Positions 28,717-37,551 of a stretch of DNA of 45,358 nucleotides are shown piece after piece; within the stretch, counting starts at the first letter, position 1; every line of letters begins with the position of its first letter. Where the stretch lies: positions 1-45,358 of the forward strand of contig MWDV01000134.1 of NCBI GenBank assembly GCA_002070715.1. Direction: 5' to 3'. The DNA is from Verrucomicrobia bacterium ADurb.Bin118 (GTDB taxonomy: Bacteria; Verrucomicrobiota; Verrucomicrobiia; Limisphaerales; MWDV01). The position numbers were made by a program, and so were the translations under genes. The notes below the pieces were generated by a model, which searched no databases, was not told where the DNA came from, and was given only the letters and a program-made list of their open reading frames with translations.

Positions 28717-29754
28717 ATGGCAAAACATACCTACAAATTCTGCTTCGGTCCATGGAACATCAGTGAAGGGCAGGATCCCTACGGTCCCCCCGTTCGTTCC
28801 CCCCAATCGTTCGATTGGAAACTCAAACAACTCAAGCGCCTCGGCTTCGATGCCATGATGTTTCATGACGACGATGCCGTGCCTGAGATTGATACCAAAT
28901 CTGACGCCCAAGTCCGCAAGGAAGTCCGGGAACTCCGGCAAAAACTGAACGACGCCGGCGTGGCCGCCGAGATGGTGGCGCCGCGTCTCTGGTTTGATCC
29001 GCGCACGATTGACGGCGCCTTCACCAGCAACGACCCGCAATGCCGCAAATACGCCATCCAACGCTCGTTGCGGTGCATTGATGTGGCCCGGCAACTGGGC
29101 ACCGATCTCATCGTGCTCTGGCTGGCCCGCGAAGGCAGTTACATCCGCGAATCGAAAAACGCACGGCAATGCATGGATTATCTGGTCGAGGCGGTGGATG
29201 CGATGCTGGCCTATGACAAGAAAATCCGGATCAGCATCGAGCCCAAGCCCAATGAACCGATGGATCAGGCCTACCTCCCGACCATCGGCCACGCGTTGGC
29301 GCTCGCGCAATTGACCCGCGATCCCAAGCGCGTCGGGTGTGTGATGGAATCCGCCCACGCCATCCTGGTGGGTCTGGATCCGGCCGACGAAATTGATTTT
29401 GCCATGTCCTTTGGCAAGCTCTGGTCGCTCCACCTCAACGACCAGAACGGATTGAAGTTTGACCAGGACAAACCGTTCGGCAGCGCGAACCTCCGGGTTG
29501 CGTTCAACCAAGTGCGCGCCTTGGAACGGAACGGCTACGGCCGCAAGGGTGAATACGTCGGCTTTGACGTCCACCCTTTCCGCACCACCAAGGTCGAGCA
29601 TTGGCTGGCGCATTTGGAAAACAGTCGCCGCACCTTCCTGAAGCTGGTGCAAAAGGCCCGCACTTTTAACGAGAAACAAGCGCGCACCCTGATCAAGAAC
29701 CGCGATTATGCGGCGCTGGATCAAATGGTGATCGAACACTTGTTGGGCAAGTAA
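28717..29754 (+). CDS. xylA: Xylose isomerase, actinobacterial-type TIM barrel
   Basis: A 345-residue TIM-barrel isomerase that would convert D-xylose to D-xylulose. It follows the Streptomyces-type enzyme closely: FHDDD at 49-53 (H50 as ring-opening histidine), GAFTSND, EPKPNEP with E175 and K177, then ESAH with E211 and H214, HLNDQNGLKFDQD with the metal-binding aspartates, and GFDVHPFRTT. Two signature spots differ from classical XylA: WLAREG replaces WGGREG, and VMESAHAILVGL replaces the usual PEVGHEQMAGL, so another sugar substrate is possible. It lies 205 bases after the phosphoesterase fusion and before ilvD on the same strand, with a strong hairpin between them. It is somewhat shorter than the usual 385-390 residues. 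Confidence 0.8.
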   Translation: MAKHTYKFCFGPWNISEGQDPYGPPVRSPQSFDWKLKQLKRLGFDAMMFHDDDAVPEIDTKSDAQVRKEVRELRQKLNDAGVAAEMVAPRLWFDPRTIDGAFTSNDPQCRKYAIQRSLRCIDVARQLGTDLIVLWLAREGSYIRESKNARQCMDYLVEAVDAMLAYDKKIRISIEPKPNEPMDQAYLPTIGHALALAQLTRDPKRVGCVMESAHAILVGLDPADEIDFAMSFGKLWSLHLNDQNGLKFDQDKPFGSANLRVAFNQVRALERNGYGRKGEYVGFDVHPFRTTKVEHWLAHLENSRRTFLKLVQKARTFNEKQARTLIKNRDYAALDQMVIEHLLGK

Positions 29755-29793
29755 CCCCATCCCGCCGGACCGGAGCAGAATCACCTGCGGTTT

Positions 29794-29839
29794 CCCCAGC
29801 CGCGCGGGCGGCATCAAAACCGCCCGCGCGGGCTTGGGG
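29794..29839 (+). terminator. Strong GC hairpin after xylA, possible terminator
   Basis: CCCCAGC-CGCGCGGGCGG pairs with CCGCCCGCGCGGGCTTGGGG around an eight-base loop, with one bulged base. It is very stable, but no clear T-run follows, so it may end transcription inefficiently or protect the mRNA end. Confidence 0.5.
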
Positions 29840-30002
29840 GCATTTCGCTTGCCCCCAGTTTCGGATCAAGACCGGGCCGCGGTCTGAATCAACCACGGCA
29901 AAGCAACACTGCGGCCACCGGACCCCGGCCATGGATTCGCCGAATTGCAGGCATTAAGTTTTATTGTCGCACTCGAAATTCGATGCTACTTTCTTCCCAC
30001 GC

Positions 30003-31739
30003 ATGAAATCGAACCAACGCACCCAACGACGGAGCAATCCGTATGCGCAATCGCCCCGGCCCTACTCGGCCAAGGTTCTGGACGGCCCGGACCGCGCCCC
30101 CAGCCGGGCCATGTTGTATCCGGTCGGCTTCAAACCGGAGGATTTTTCCAAGCCCATGATTGGCATCGCGTCAGCCTGGAGCATGGTGACCCCGTGCAAC
30201 ATGCATTTGGACCAACTGGCGCGCGAAGCGGAAGCCGGCGCCAATGCCGCCGGCGGCAAATCCATCATTTTCGATACCATCACCATCTCCGACGGCATTT
30301 CGATGGGCACGGAAGGCATGAAATACTCGCTGGTCTCGCGCGAGGTCATCGCCGACTCGATTGAAACCGTCGTGGGCTGCGAGGGCATGGACGGATTTGT
30401 CGCCATCGGCGGCTGCGACAAAAACATGCCGGCGGCGGTGATTGCCATGGCCCGGCTCAATCGTCCGGCGGTCTTTGTGTATGGGGGCACCATCCTCCCG
30501 GGTTGTCTCACCGGCCAAAACCGCCATCTGGATATTGTTTCGGTTTTTGAAGCGGTCGGCGCCCACGCCAAACACCGCATGGACGATCAGGAATTTCAAG
30601 CGGTCGAATCGTGCGCCATTCCCGGCCCGGGCGCCTGCGGCGGCATGTACACCGCCAATACCATGGCCAGCGCCATCGAAGCGTTGGGCATGAGCCTGCC
30701 CAATAGTTCCGCCCAAAATGCCATCTCCGAGGCAAAGAAAGAAGATTGCCGCCGCGCCGGAGCGACCGTGGTGGCCATGATCCGCCGGGGCTTGCGTCCC
30801 CTCGACATCATGACCCGGCGCGCTTTCGAGAACGCCATCACCGTGGTGATCGCGCTGGGAGGCTCGACCAACGCGGTGCTCCACCTGTTGGCCATGGCCC
30901 ATGCGTGCAACGTGAAACTGTCGCTTGCGGACTTCACCCGGCTGGGCCGGCGCGTGCCGGTGCTGGCTGATCTGAAACCCAGCGGCCGGCATTTGATGTC
31001 CGAGCTGGTGGCGATCGGTGGGATTCGACCGTTAATGAAAACCTTGTTGGACGCCGGCCTGTTGCATGGCGATTGCCTCACGGTTACCGGACAAACGCTG
31101 GCCGAGACGTTGGCGGCGGAAAAACCTTATCCGCCCGGCCAGACGATCATTGCCCCGCTCGATCGCCCCCTCAAAAAAGAGAGTCACCTAGTCGTTTTGC
31201 ACGGCAATCTTGCCCCGGAAGGTGCCGTGGCCAAAATCAGCGGCCAGGAAGGTCTGCGTTTCGAAGGGCGGGCGCGGGTGTTTAATTCCGAGGAACAGGC
31301 GATGGAGAAGATCCTGGCGGGCGCCATCCGCAAAGGCGAGGTCATCGTCATCCGGTATGAAGGTCCCAAAGGCGGGCCGGGAATGCGCGAGATGTTGGGG
31401 CCCACTTCCGCCATCATGGGCGAGGGCCTCGGTAAAGACGTGGCGCTCATCACCGACGGCCGTTTTTCGGGGGGCAGCCACGGTTTTGTGGTCGGCCATA
31501 TCACGCCCGAAGCGTTCGTGGGCGGCCCCATCGCACTGGTTAAAAACGGCGACCGCATCACCATTGACGCCGAGCAACGGCTCATCAATCTGCACGTCAC
31601 CGCCGCGGAATTGAAGCGCCGCCGCAAGGCGTGGAAGGCGCCCCGGCCACGCTACACCCGGGGGGTGCTGGCCAAATACGCCAGCACGGTGACCTCCGCC
31701 TCTTTGGGCGCGGTCACAGATCTGAATTTGTCCTTGTAA
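30003..31739 (+). CDS. ilvD: Dihydroxy-acid dehydratase
   Basis: A 578-residue IlvD/Edd family dehydratase, the third step of branched-chain amino acid synthesis. The iron-sulfur ligands are C65 (TPCNMH), C138 (GGCDKNMP) and C212 ([13 protein letters not shown]). Other family blocks present are [24 protein letters not shown] and [14 protein letters not shown]. The pattern and length fit IlvD better than the sugar-acid dehydratases of the same superfamily, though with xylA next door a sugar-acid role cannot be excluded. ATG 30003 is chosen; a TTG thirteen codons upstream is less likely. A cupin gene starts 33 bases downstream and is probably cotranscribed. Confidence 0.92.
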   Translation: MKSNQRTQRRSNPYAQSPRPYSAKVLDGPDRAPSRAMLYPVGFKPEDFSKPMIGIASAWSMVTPCNMHLDQLAREAEAGANAAGGKSIIFDTITISDGISMGTEGMKYSLVSREVIADSIETVVGCEGMDGFVAIGGCDKNMPAAVIAMARLNRPAVFVYGGTILPGCLTGQNRHLDIVSVFEAVGAHAKHRMDDQEFQAVESCAIPGPGACGGMYTANTMASAIEALGMSLPNSSAQNAISEAKKEDCRRAGATVVAMIRRGLRPLDIMTRRAFENAITVVIALGGSTNAVLHLLAMAHACNVKLSLADFTRLGRRVPVLADLKPSGRHLMSELVAIGGIRPLMKTLLDAGLLHGDCLTVTGQTLAETLAAEKPYPPGQTIIAPLDRPLKKESHLVVLHGNLAPEGAVAKISGQEGLRFEGRARVFNSEEQAMEKILAGAIRKGEVIVIRYEGPKGGPGMREMLGPTSAIMGEGLGKDVALITDGRFSGGSHGFVVGHITPEAFVGGPIALVKNGDRITIDAEQRLINLHVTAAELKRRRKAWKAPRPRYTRGVLAKYASTVTSASLGAVTDLNLSL

Positions 31740-31772
31740 GGCCGCAACGCGTCCGCCACGAAATTCACGCTT

Positions 31773-32120
31773 ATGTCAAACGATTCGACCAAGAAAGATA
31801 CCACCTTCAAAGCCGCGCAAGTGACGCCCGTCAACACCCTGGTGGATTATCAACCCGGCTCGATTGTCAGCCGCGAGATCATCAAAAAAACCACCGGCCG
31901 GGTCGTTCTGTTTGCTTTTGATCAGGACGAAGGCCTCAGTGAACACACCTCGCCCTACGACGCCCTGGTGCAAATCCTCGAGGGCGAAGCTGAAATCACC
32001 ATTGCCGGCCAACCGCATCGTCTGCGCGGCGGCGAATTGATTCTCATGCCGGCCAACCAACCGCATGCGCTGAAGGCGCTCCAGCGGTTCAAAATGATCC
32101 TGACCCTGATTCGGGAGTGA
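31773..32120 (+). CDS. Small cupin-domain protein
   Basis: A 115-residue single-domain cupin. The first cupin motif is recognisable around HTSPYDALVQILEGEAEITI and the second around GELILMPANQPHAL. Few metal-ligand histidines are present (H58 in EHTSPYDA, H103 in QPHAL, by rough count), so metal binding is uncertain. Such small cupins are found beside metabolic genes and may bind a ligand or act as simple dioxygenases or isomerases; nothing here decides which. It follows ilvD by 33 bases and converges with the rhamnosidase gene. Confidence 0.8.
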   Translation: MSNDSTKKDTTFKAAQVTPVNTLVDYQPGSIVSREIIKKTTGRVVLFAFDQDEGLSEHTSPYDALVQILEGEAEITIAGQPHRLRGGELILMPANQPHALKALQRFKMILTLIRE

Positions 32121-32174
32121 TCCTTCCCCCCGAAGGACCTTCCCGGATCAGGCGATCCATCGTCCCGTCCGTAA

Positions 32175-32206
32175 GCGGGCATTTCCATCAATCTGGGAAT
32201 GCCCGC
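32175..32206. terminator. Hairpin between convergent cupin and rhamnosidase genes
   Basis: GCGGGCATTTCC and GGAATGCCCGC pair with one bulged T around a nine-base loop. It stands between two converging stop codons, where a two-way terminator is expected, but it has no T-run on either side. Confidence 0.4.
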
Positions 32207-32223
32207 CGCCGTGGGCGGGAGGC

Positions 32224-35200
32224 TCAACGGATGGCCTCGTCCGGGATTGAACTCACAAACTGATAAGTGCCGGATTCGACTTCGAAAACCGCCGCCCGGT
32301 TTTCGTACCGGAATCCTTTGATCCCCCGGGCTTTCATTGCCGGACTGCGCCCTTCGGTTACCCCTTCCAAACTGGTTGCAGGAACGTGGACAGTGGCCGT
32401 GGTGTTCGGCGGCACTTTGATTTGCCAATCGAACCGGTTGCCGTTGCGTTTCCATTCGCTGGAGATCAATCCGTACGGCGAGCGGTGCGTGGCTTGGACG
32501 AACGCCAGATCGCCAACCGGATGCGGTTTCATGACGATGTGTTTGAAGCCCGGCTGCGCGGGATCCGGCTTGATGCCGGCCAGGCATTCGTAAAACCAGA
32601 TCACCAGATCGCCCACGAGCATGACGTGGTTGCCGGAGTTCATGGCCGGATCGGCGGTATCGCCGTTCCACAACTCCCACACCGTGGTTGCGCCTTTTTC
32701 CACCATGTAACCCCAGCTCGGATACGCGCGGTTCGTCGCAAACCGATAAACAATGTCCGGACGCCCGCCCTCGGTGAGCACGCGGTTGAGCCACTGCCCG
32801 CCCACGAGCCCGGTGCCAATGTGCCCGTGGGTTTCTTCGGTGATCTTCCACACCAAATGGTTGAACACGCGCGGGCGCTCGGTCGCCGGTACCATGTCGA
32901 ACGCCAACGGAAGCACGCAGGAAGTCTGCGAACCGTTGTCGTAATAACCCTTTTCCTGATTGTAAAATTGCGCGTTCAACGCCGTCTTTAACTCCTCCGC
33001 CAGGGCGGTGAAACGGGCGGCGTCCTGGGAATGGCCCAGTTGGCGCGCGTAACCCGCCATGAGTTTCAAGCAGTGGTGGAAATAACTCGTGGCCAGGATG
33101 CCGCGGGCGGTTTTACGCGCGGGATCCTGGGAGTGAATCAACTGGGGATTTTCCGGCGGCACACACCAATCCCCGTACTGATCCCGGGTGATGATGCCAT
33201 TGGTGATATACCCGCTCATGTGGTCCACCCATTTCTTCATGCTCGGATAACGCCGGGCGATGACCTCGGCATCGGCGTATTGTTCGTACAACGCCCCGGG
33301 AATGATCACCGCGCTGGCCGGCCAGGTCACGTCGTCATTGTAGAGTGGCCAGTAACTCGGGCAGACATCGGAAATGCTGCCGTTTTCCCGCTGCGCATCC
33401 GCCATGTCCTGCGTCCATTTGGCGTACAGGGCCGCGATGTCGAACAGGTAGGTTTCCCCCTTGGACTCGGCGGAACGGTCGCCGAGCCAGGCCTGCCGTT
33501 CATCGCGCTGCGGACAATCTGTGGGGAAGCTGCGATAGTTACCGCGCACTCCCCAGACAATGTTGCTGTAGATCCGGTTGATCATCGGCTGCGAACAGAT
33601 GAAGTGCCCGGCGGTGGCCACATCGTCGTTGACAACGCGGCCTTCGAGGGAGGCAAGCGTTGGCCGGCCCGGAAAACCGGTGACTTCCACATAACGAAAT
33701 CCATGATACGTAAACCGCGGTTCCCAAACCTCCGTGCCCTGGCCTTTGAGGGTGTACACATCCGTGACTTTGGCCCCCCGGATATTGTCGAGGTACAGCG
33801 AGCCATCCGCTTTCAAGGTTTCGGCATGACGGAGTGAGATTGCGGTGCCGGCGGGACCGCGCACTTTCAGCCGGCACCAACCGACCATGTTTTGGCCCAG
33901 ATCATAGATGAACACGCCGGGTTTGATTTCGTTCATCGCGATGGGCCGGATGGTCTCCGTAACCCGCAGGGGATGCATCATCTGCGCGGACAACTCGCCG
34001 CCGGGCGCGGCGACCACTTGCACCGGCGCCCACGCCGAATCGTCAAACCCGACGCGCGCCCATCCCGGCAATTCTTGGCGCGCGTCGTACTCCTCGCCGT
34101 CATATTCGTTGTTGGCCAGGATGGGCCCGTCAGTGGTGAGTTTCCACGAGGCATCGCTCACGATGGTTTCACGGGTGCCATCGGCGTAGTCCAATTCGAG
34201 TTGGAGTTGAAGTTGGGGAAATCCGAAAGTGCGGGTCCCAATCGGCACCCGGGAACGCGGAGCATAAAAACGGCCGTTGCCAAGCCAGACGCCCAAGGCA
34301 TTCCAGCCGCTTTTCACCAGCGGGGTCACGTCATGCGTCACGTAAAATACGCGCTTGTCGTATTCCGTCAGACCTGGCGAGAGCACGTGATCGCCCACCT
34401 TGTTGCCGTTGAGGTAAAGTTCCGAAAGCCCCAAACCGCTCATATACACCGTGGCCCGCAGAACCTTTTGGGTGGCGACAAATTCCTTGCGGAACATCCG
34501 CGCCGGCAGACGGCGATCCTCCGCGATGGAAATTTCGCCCCACGGTTTGATGCCGACCGCCCCCAGGACTTTAACCGCCGACCATCCCTGATCGTTGAAT
34601 TCCGGCAACGTCCATTCGGAAACATCGTCGGTGAACGATCGCCACGCGGTGTCGGTGGCGATAATCAACGGATCGCCCGTTTCAAATTCAACCTTCAAAC
34701 GGCCAACCAATCCCGCCGGATTGGGCGCCTCCCCGACGTTCTTGACCCAGGCAGCAATGACATTGCGCCCGGGCCGCAAGCTCTTCGTGACGTCCATCTG
34801 GGTCGCCGTTCCGAAATTGTTGCCGCTCCCGGCGTGCTTCCCGTTGACGGCGCAAGCGAATTGGTTGTCCCCCGTAAGCAACAGTTCCGCCTGACGCACC
34901 GCCCGATTCGCCGGCAGCTCAAACGTGCGGCGAAAATAACGGGTGGCCACGGGCGCGGCTCTTTCCGGTTGCCCTTCGGGAAACCAAATCCATGAACAAC
35001 CCTCCAACACCGGGGTTTTCCCGGCCGCCTCCTTACCAATCCATTGCCCCCGCCAATCGCCGGCCTGCAACAACCCCATGCTCCACCGGGCGGGCTGGCT
35101 CCAAGCCGAAGGGTTGCCGTGCTCATCCCAAACGCGGACCTTCCAAAAACACTGCTGCCGGGATTTCAGCGGCTGGCCGGCGTAATGGACATGAATGGAT

Positions 35201-35502
35201 TGATCGGACTCGATCCGGCCACTGTCCCACAGATCACCCCGATGCGCTTTCAATTGGGCCGCGCTGCTGGCGACCAAAACCTGATAGGCGCTTTGCCGGG
35301 CGCCGCGTTGGGTCGCGTGCAGCACCCAACTCAAGCGCGGCTGAACGGTGTCAATGCCCAGCGGGTTATCCAAAAACTCACAACGCAAGTCGCCGACAGT
35401 CACGCCGGCGTGCAATAAACTTGGGCCGAGCCCCGGGACACTACCCAAACCCAAAGCCAAAAAAGTCAGCAGAAAAAAATGCCGGAACGAGGATTGTTTC
35501 AT
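32224..35502 (-). CDS. Secreted alpha-L-rhamnosidase, GH78
   Basis: A 1092-residue exported glycoside hydrolase that would release terminal L-rhamnose from plant or algal glycans. It has a signal peptide (FFLLTFLALGLGS), an N-terminal fibronectin-like region starting VGDLRCEFLDNPLGID, jelly-roll domains (with KPWGEISIAEDRRLPARMFR), and the (alpha/alpha)6 catalytic domain. The latter carries DCPQRDERQAWLGD (from D662; the Glu of RDER is the expected acid) and TTVWELWNGD, followed by a C-terminal beta-sandwich. This order and length are standard for GH78. ATG 35502 is preferred since it directly precedes a normal signal peptide; an in-frame ATG at 35514 is also possible. No transporter or rhamnose catabolic operon is adjacent. 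Confidence 0.92.
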   Translation of the reverse strand: MKQSSFRHFFLLTFLALGLGSVPGLGPSLLHAGVTVGDLRCEFLDNPLGIDTVQPRLSWVLHATQRGARQSAYQVLVASSAAQLKAHRGDLWDSGRIESDQSIHVHYAGQPLKSRQQCFWKVRVWDEHGNPSAWSQPARWSMGLLQAGDWRGQWIGKEAAGKTPVLEGCSWIWFPEGQPERAAPVATRYFRRTFELPANRAVRQAELLLTGDNQFACAVNGKHAGSGNNFGTATQMDVTKSLRPGRNVIAAWVKNVGEAPNPAGLVGRLKVEFETGDPLIIATDTAWRSFTDDVSEWTLPEFNDQGWSAVKVLGAVGIKPWGEISIAEDRRLPARMFRKEFVATQKVLRATVYMSGLGLSELYLNGNKVGDHVLSPGLTEYDKRVFYVTHDVTPLVKSGWNALGVWLGNGRFYAPRSRVPIGTRTFGFPQLQLQLELDYADGTRETIVSDASWKLTTDGPILANNEYDGEEYDARQELPGWARVGFDDSAWAPVQVVAAPGGELSAQMMHPLRVTETIRPIAMNEIKPGVFIYDLGQNMVGWCRLKVRGPAGTAISLRHAETLKADGSLYLDNIRGAKVTDVYTLKGQGTEVWEPRFTYHGFRYVEVTGFPGRPTLASLEGRVVNDDVATAGHFICSQPMINRIYSNIVWGVRGNYRSFPTDCPQRDERQAWLGDRSAESKGETYLFDIAALYAKWTQDMADAQRENGSISDVCPSYWPLYNDDVTWPASAVIIPGALYEQYADAEVIARRYPSMKKWVDHMSGYITNGIITRDQYGDWCVPPENPQLIHSQDPARKTARGILATSYFHHCLKLMAGYARQLGHSQDAARFTALAEELKTALNAQFYNQEKGYYDNGSQTSCVLPLAFDMVPATERPRVFNHLVWKITEETHGHIGTGLVGGQWLNRVLTEGGRPDIVYRFATNRAYPSWGYMVEKGATTVWELWNGDTADPAMNSGNHVMLVGDLVIWFYECLAGIKPDPAQPGFKHIVMKPHPVGDLAFVQATHRSPYGLISSEWKRNGNRFDWQIKVPPNTTATVHVPATSLEGVTEGRSPAMKARGIKGFRYENRAAVFEVESGTYQFVSSIPDEAIR

Positions 35503-35588
35503 AGCGCGGCTCATTATGCCCAAGACGCGCCGCCAAGCAATCCTCGGCGCCGAGAGCCGATTGTCCCCCGTTCAAAACGCAGGGATAT

Positions 35589-35798
35589 TTAATCCAGAAA
35601 CGTCCAGAGGTCGTCTTTGCCAAATTCGGGGCAGCAGGAACCGCCCTTTTGGTAACAGTCCATGCACAACTTGCGCCCGCCCAGCTCCACGGCGCCGAAC
35701 TGGCCGCATTCCTCGCACGCGGCATTTTCATCCAAGGAGGGCGATTTATTTGGATCGGCCGGGATAAGTGCTGGGTTGGGTGTGCCGGTAAGTTTCAT
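35589..35798 (-). CDS. Six-cysteine mini-protein (copy 1), probable zinc or cluster binder
   Basis: A 69-residue protein with CEECGQFGA, then KLCMDCYQKGGSCCPEFG near the C-terminus. The cysteine spacing is CX2C-X13-CX2C-X6-CC, identical to that of the protein at 45073-45291. Two CX2C knuckles suggest a treble-clef or zinc-ribbon-like fold, with the CC pair free for redox or metal work; this is inference. It begins four bases after the stop of the DUF3088 gene, so the two are one operon. I know no function for this family. Confidence 0.75.
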   Translation of the reverse strand: MKLTGTPNPALIPADPNKSPSLDENAACEECGQFGAVELGGRKLCMDCYQKGGSCCPEFGKDDLWTFLD

Positions 35799-35802
35799 GC
35801 GT

Positions 35803-36150
35803 TCAATGGGGAATGCCAATGCCGTGAACCCGAGCCAGGTAACCGGCAATTTCGTTCGCCCCTTCGACAAACCAGCGGCCCTTGGCTTGTTGGAGGGGAG
35901 ACCGCGCCAACGACGGGTCGGGGGCGGTGGGCAATACCAGCACCGGACAACTTTGATTCTCTTCGCCGAGCAAATCAATCAACTCCGGACGGGGGCGGGG
36001 AAAGTCCAGCCAGCGCACCTCGAGTTTTTCCTTGAGGACGGGGTAGAATTCCAGCAACCCCACCATCTGCGCACAGCCGGGGCAGAAATACGGGCCCTTG
36101 CCCGCATCCAAAAAATCCGGTTTCAAAAGATACAAACGATCGTGTTTCAT
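35803..36150 (-). CDS. DUF3088 thioredoxin-like protein
   Basis: A 115-residue protein opening MKHDRLYLLKPDF and containing GPYFCPGCAQMVGLL and QSCPVLVLP. These are the DUF3088 family marks; the fold is thioredoxin/glutaredoxin-like, with CPGC as the candidate redox pair and the later Cys-Pro where thioredoxins have their cis-proline. The function of the family is not established. It is read divergently from the pyruvate dehydrogenase operon, and the six-cysteine mini-protein follows after four bases. A thiol-redox role would fit the neighbourhood. Confidence 0.85.
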   Translation of the reverse strand: MKHDRLYLLKPDFLDAGKGPYFCPGCAQMVGLLEFYPVLKEKLEVRWLDFPRPRPELIDLLGEENQSCPVLVLPTAPDPSLARSPLQQAKGRWFVEGANEIAGYLARVHGIGIPH

Positions 36151-36402
36151 AAATCCAACGTGTTTTCAGAGCCGTAGCGCGGCGCGCATTTTCGCCGGTC
36201 GTTTCATCACGTCCGCCAGGGTGTAACGGTCCTGACCCGAAGAGGGCGCGAAATGCCGCGCGCTTCAGCCACCTGGTTCCCGTAATGCGCGGCGGACGGC
36301 GCAACGCCACCGCCATCAACCCGTGGAAGGCGTCGTCAAAATCAGCGCTTAATCGCATCGCCGGTAAGATACAGCCGTCACCGTCCGGCGGCAAGCTTAA
36401 AA

Positions 36403-36419
36403 ATGTATTTGAAATACAG
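36403..36419. promoter_or_regulatory. NsrR-like operator in front of the pyruvate dehydrogenase operon
   Basis: ATGTATTTGAAATACAG contains the perfect palindrome TGTATTT-G-AAATACA (36404-36418). It fits the known NsrR consensus ATGYATTTNAAATRCAT at all but the last position. The same motif stands at 44535-44551 next to the nsrR gene. It overlaps the predicted -35 box, so repression is the likely mode. Confidence 0.65.
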
Positions 36420-36437
36420 CTTTTATTCGCCTACGCT
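36409..36437 (+). promoter_or_regulatory. Predicted promoter of the pyruvate dehydrogenase operon
   Basis: TTGAAA (36409-36414) lies inside the palindrome; 17 bases later TACGCT (36432-36437) is a weak -10 box. The -35 box matches at four of six positions. The leader before ATG 36463 would be short, and GGAGG at 36440-36444 lies too far upstream for an ideal ribosome binding site, so the true start of transcription could differ. Confidence 0.4.
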
Positions 36438-36462
36438 GGGAGGTGGTGATTAATTCACGTTT

Positions 36463-37539
36463 ATGGAAACAACTTTAGAGGCGGCCCCCTTTGTCGAGGC
36501 GGAGGTGAATCGCACGTTAACCGCGGCGGAAAAGATTCATTTTTTGAGTCAGATGCTGCGGATCCGGCGGTTCGAGCAGGCGGCGCTCCGGCAGTATCAG
36601 ACCAGTGGTCAGATCGGCGGCTTTCTGCACCTGTACTCCGGCCAGGAGGCGGTGGCCGTTGGCACCCTGTCCTTGCGCGGTGAGAACGATCACGTCGTTG
36701 CCGGTTATCGCACGCACGGCCAGGCCTTGGCCATGGGGATGACGATGAATGAGTGCATGGCCGAACTGTTCGGCAGGGCGACGGGTTGTTCCAAAGGGAA
36801 GGGCGGCTCCATGCACTTTTTCGCGCCGGACAAGAATTACTGGGGTGGCCATGGCATTGTCGCCGGCCAGACGCCGCTTGGCCTCGGGCTGGCCTTCGCC
36901 CTGAAATACAAAGGGATCAAAGGCTGCTGCCTTTGCTATTTGGGGGATGGCGCGGTGAACCAGGGAGTGTATCAGGCTTCGCTCAATCTCGCTTCGCTCT
37001 GGAGTTTGCCGGTGGTGTACATCATCGAGAACAACCAGTATTCGATGGGCACCAGCGAAGAACGTTCCTCCGCTTTTCGGGGGTGCCTCGCGGCCCGGGC
37101 GGAGGCTTACGACATGGCCTGGGATCGCTGCAGCGGGGAGAACATCTACGAAGTGCGGGCCAAGACCTGGCCGGCGTTGCAACGCGCCCGCGAGGAATCG
37201 CGGCCCACGGTCCTTGAAATCGCCACCTACCGTTACTACGGTCATTCGGTGGCCGACGCCAACGCCAAGAAGTACCGCCGGCCGGAGGAAATTGAAAAAT
37301 ACCGCACGTTGCATGACCCCATTCAATTGTGGCAAAAGCAACTGTACGCCGAAGGGATTTTGACCGAGGCGCAGGCGGCTGAACTGGACGCCGCCGCCGC
37401 GGCCGAGGTCGCCGAGTCCGTGCGCTTCGCCCGGGAAAGCCCGTTGCCGGCGCCAGCCGACATTTTCTCGGATGTGTATGTCGAAGTGGACCGGCAGACC
37501 CCGGCCGGCCGCACCGGGAAATTTTTCTTCAACGACTAA
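36463..37539 (+). CDS. pdhA: Pyruvate dehydrogenase E1 component, alpha subunit
   Basis: A 358-residue E1-alpha chain that, with PdhB, decarboxylates pyruvate on thiamine diphosphate and passes the acetyl group to E2. The ThDP/Mg motif is GDGAVNQG (G161, D162, N166) and ends with ENNQYSMGT. GGHGIVAGQTPLGLGLAFA and the phospho-loop-like YRYYGHSVAD complete the family pattern. It is the first gene of pdhA-pdhB-E2-E3, with only 12 bases to pdhB. A palindrome resembling an NsrR operator lies 44 bases upstream. It could in principle serve a related 2-oxo acid or acetoin dehydrogenase; closeness to pyruvate-type E1 favours the call. Confidence 0.92.
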   Translation: METTLEAAPFVEAEVNRTLTAAEKIHFLSQMLRIRRFEQAALRQYQTSGQIGGFLHLYSGQEAVAVGTLSLRGENDHVVAGYRTHGQALAMGMTMNECMAELFGRATGCSKGKGGSMHFFAPDKNYWGGHGIVAGQTPLGLGLAFALKYKGIKGCCLCYLGDGAVNQGVYQASLNLASLWSLPVVYIIENNQYSMGTSEERSSAFRGCLAARAEAYDMAWDRCSGENIYEVRAKTWPALQRAREESRPTVLEIATYRYYGHSVADANAKKYRRPEEIEKYRTLHDPIQLWQKQLYAEGILTEAQAAELDAAAAAEVAESVRFARESPLPAPADIFSDVYVEVDRQTPAGRTGKFFFND

Positions 37540-37551
37540 CTGAGAATTTCC

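Larger units (their letters stand above)
36151..36462. other. Divergent control region, DUF3088 / pyruvate dehydrogenase
   Basis: These 312 bases hold the NsrR-like palindrome and predicted promoter of the pyruvate dehydrogenase operon at their right end (36403-36437). The remaining 250 bases towards the DUF3088 gene show no clear promoter or gene. The right end is AT-rich in an otherwise GC-rich region. Confidence 0.55.
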
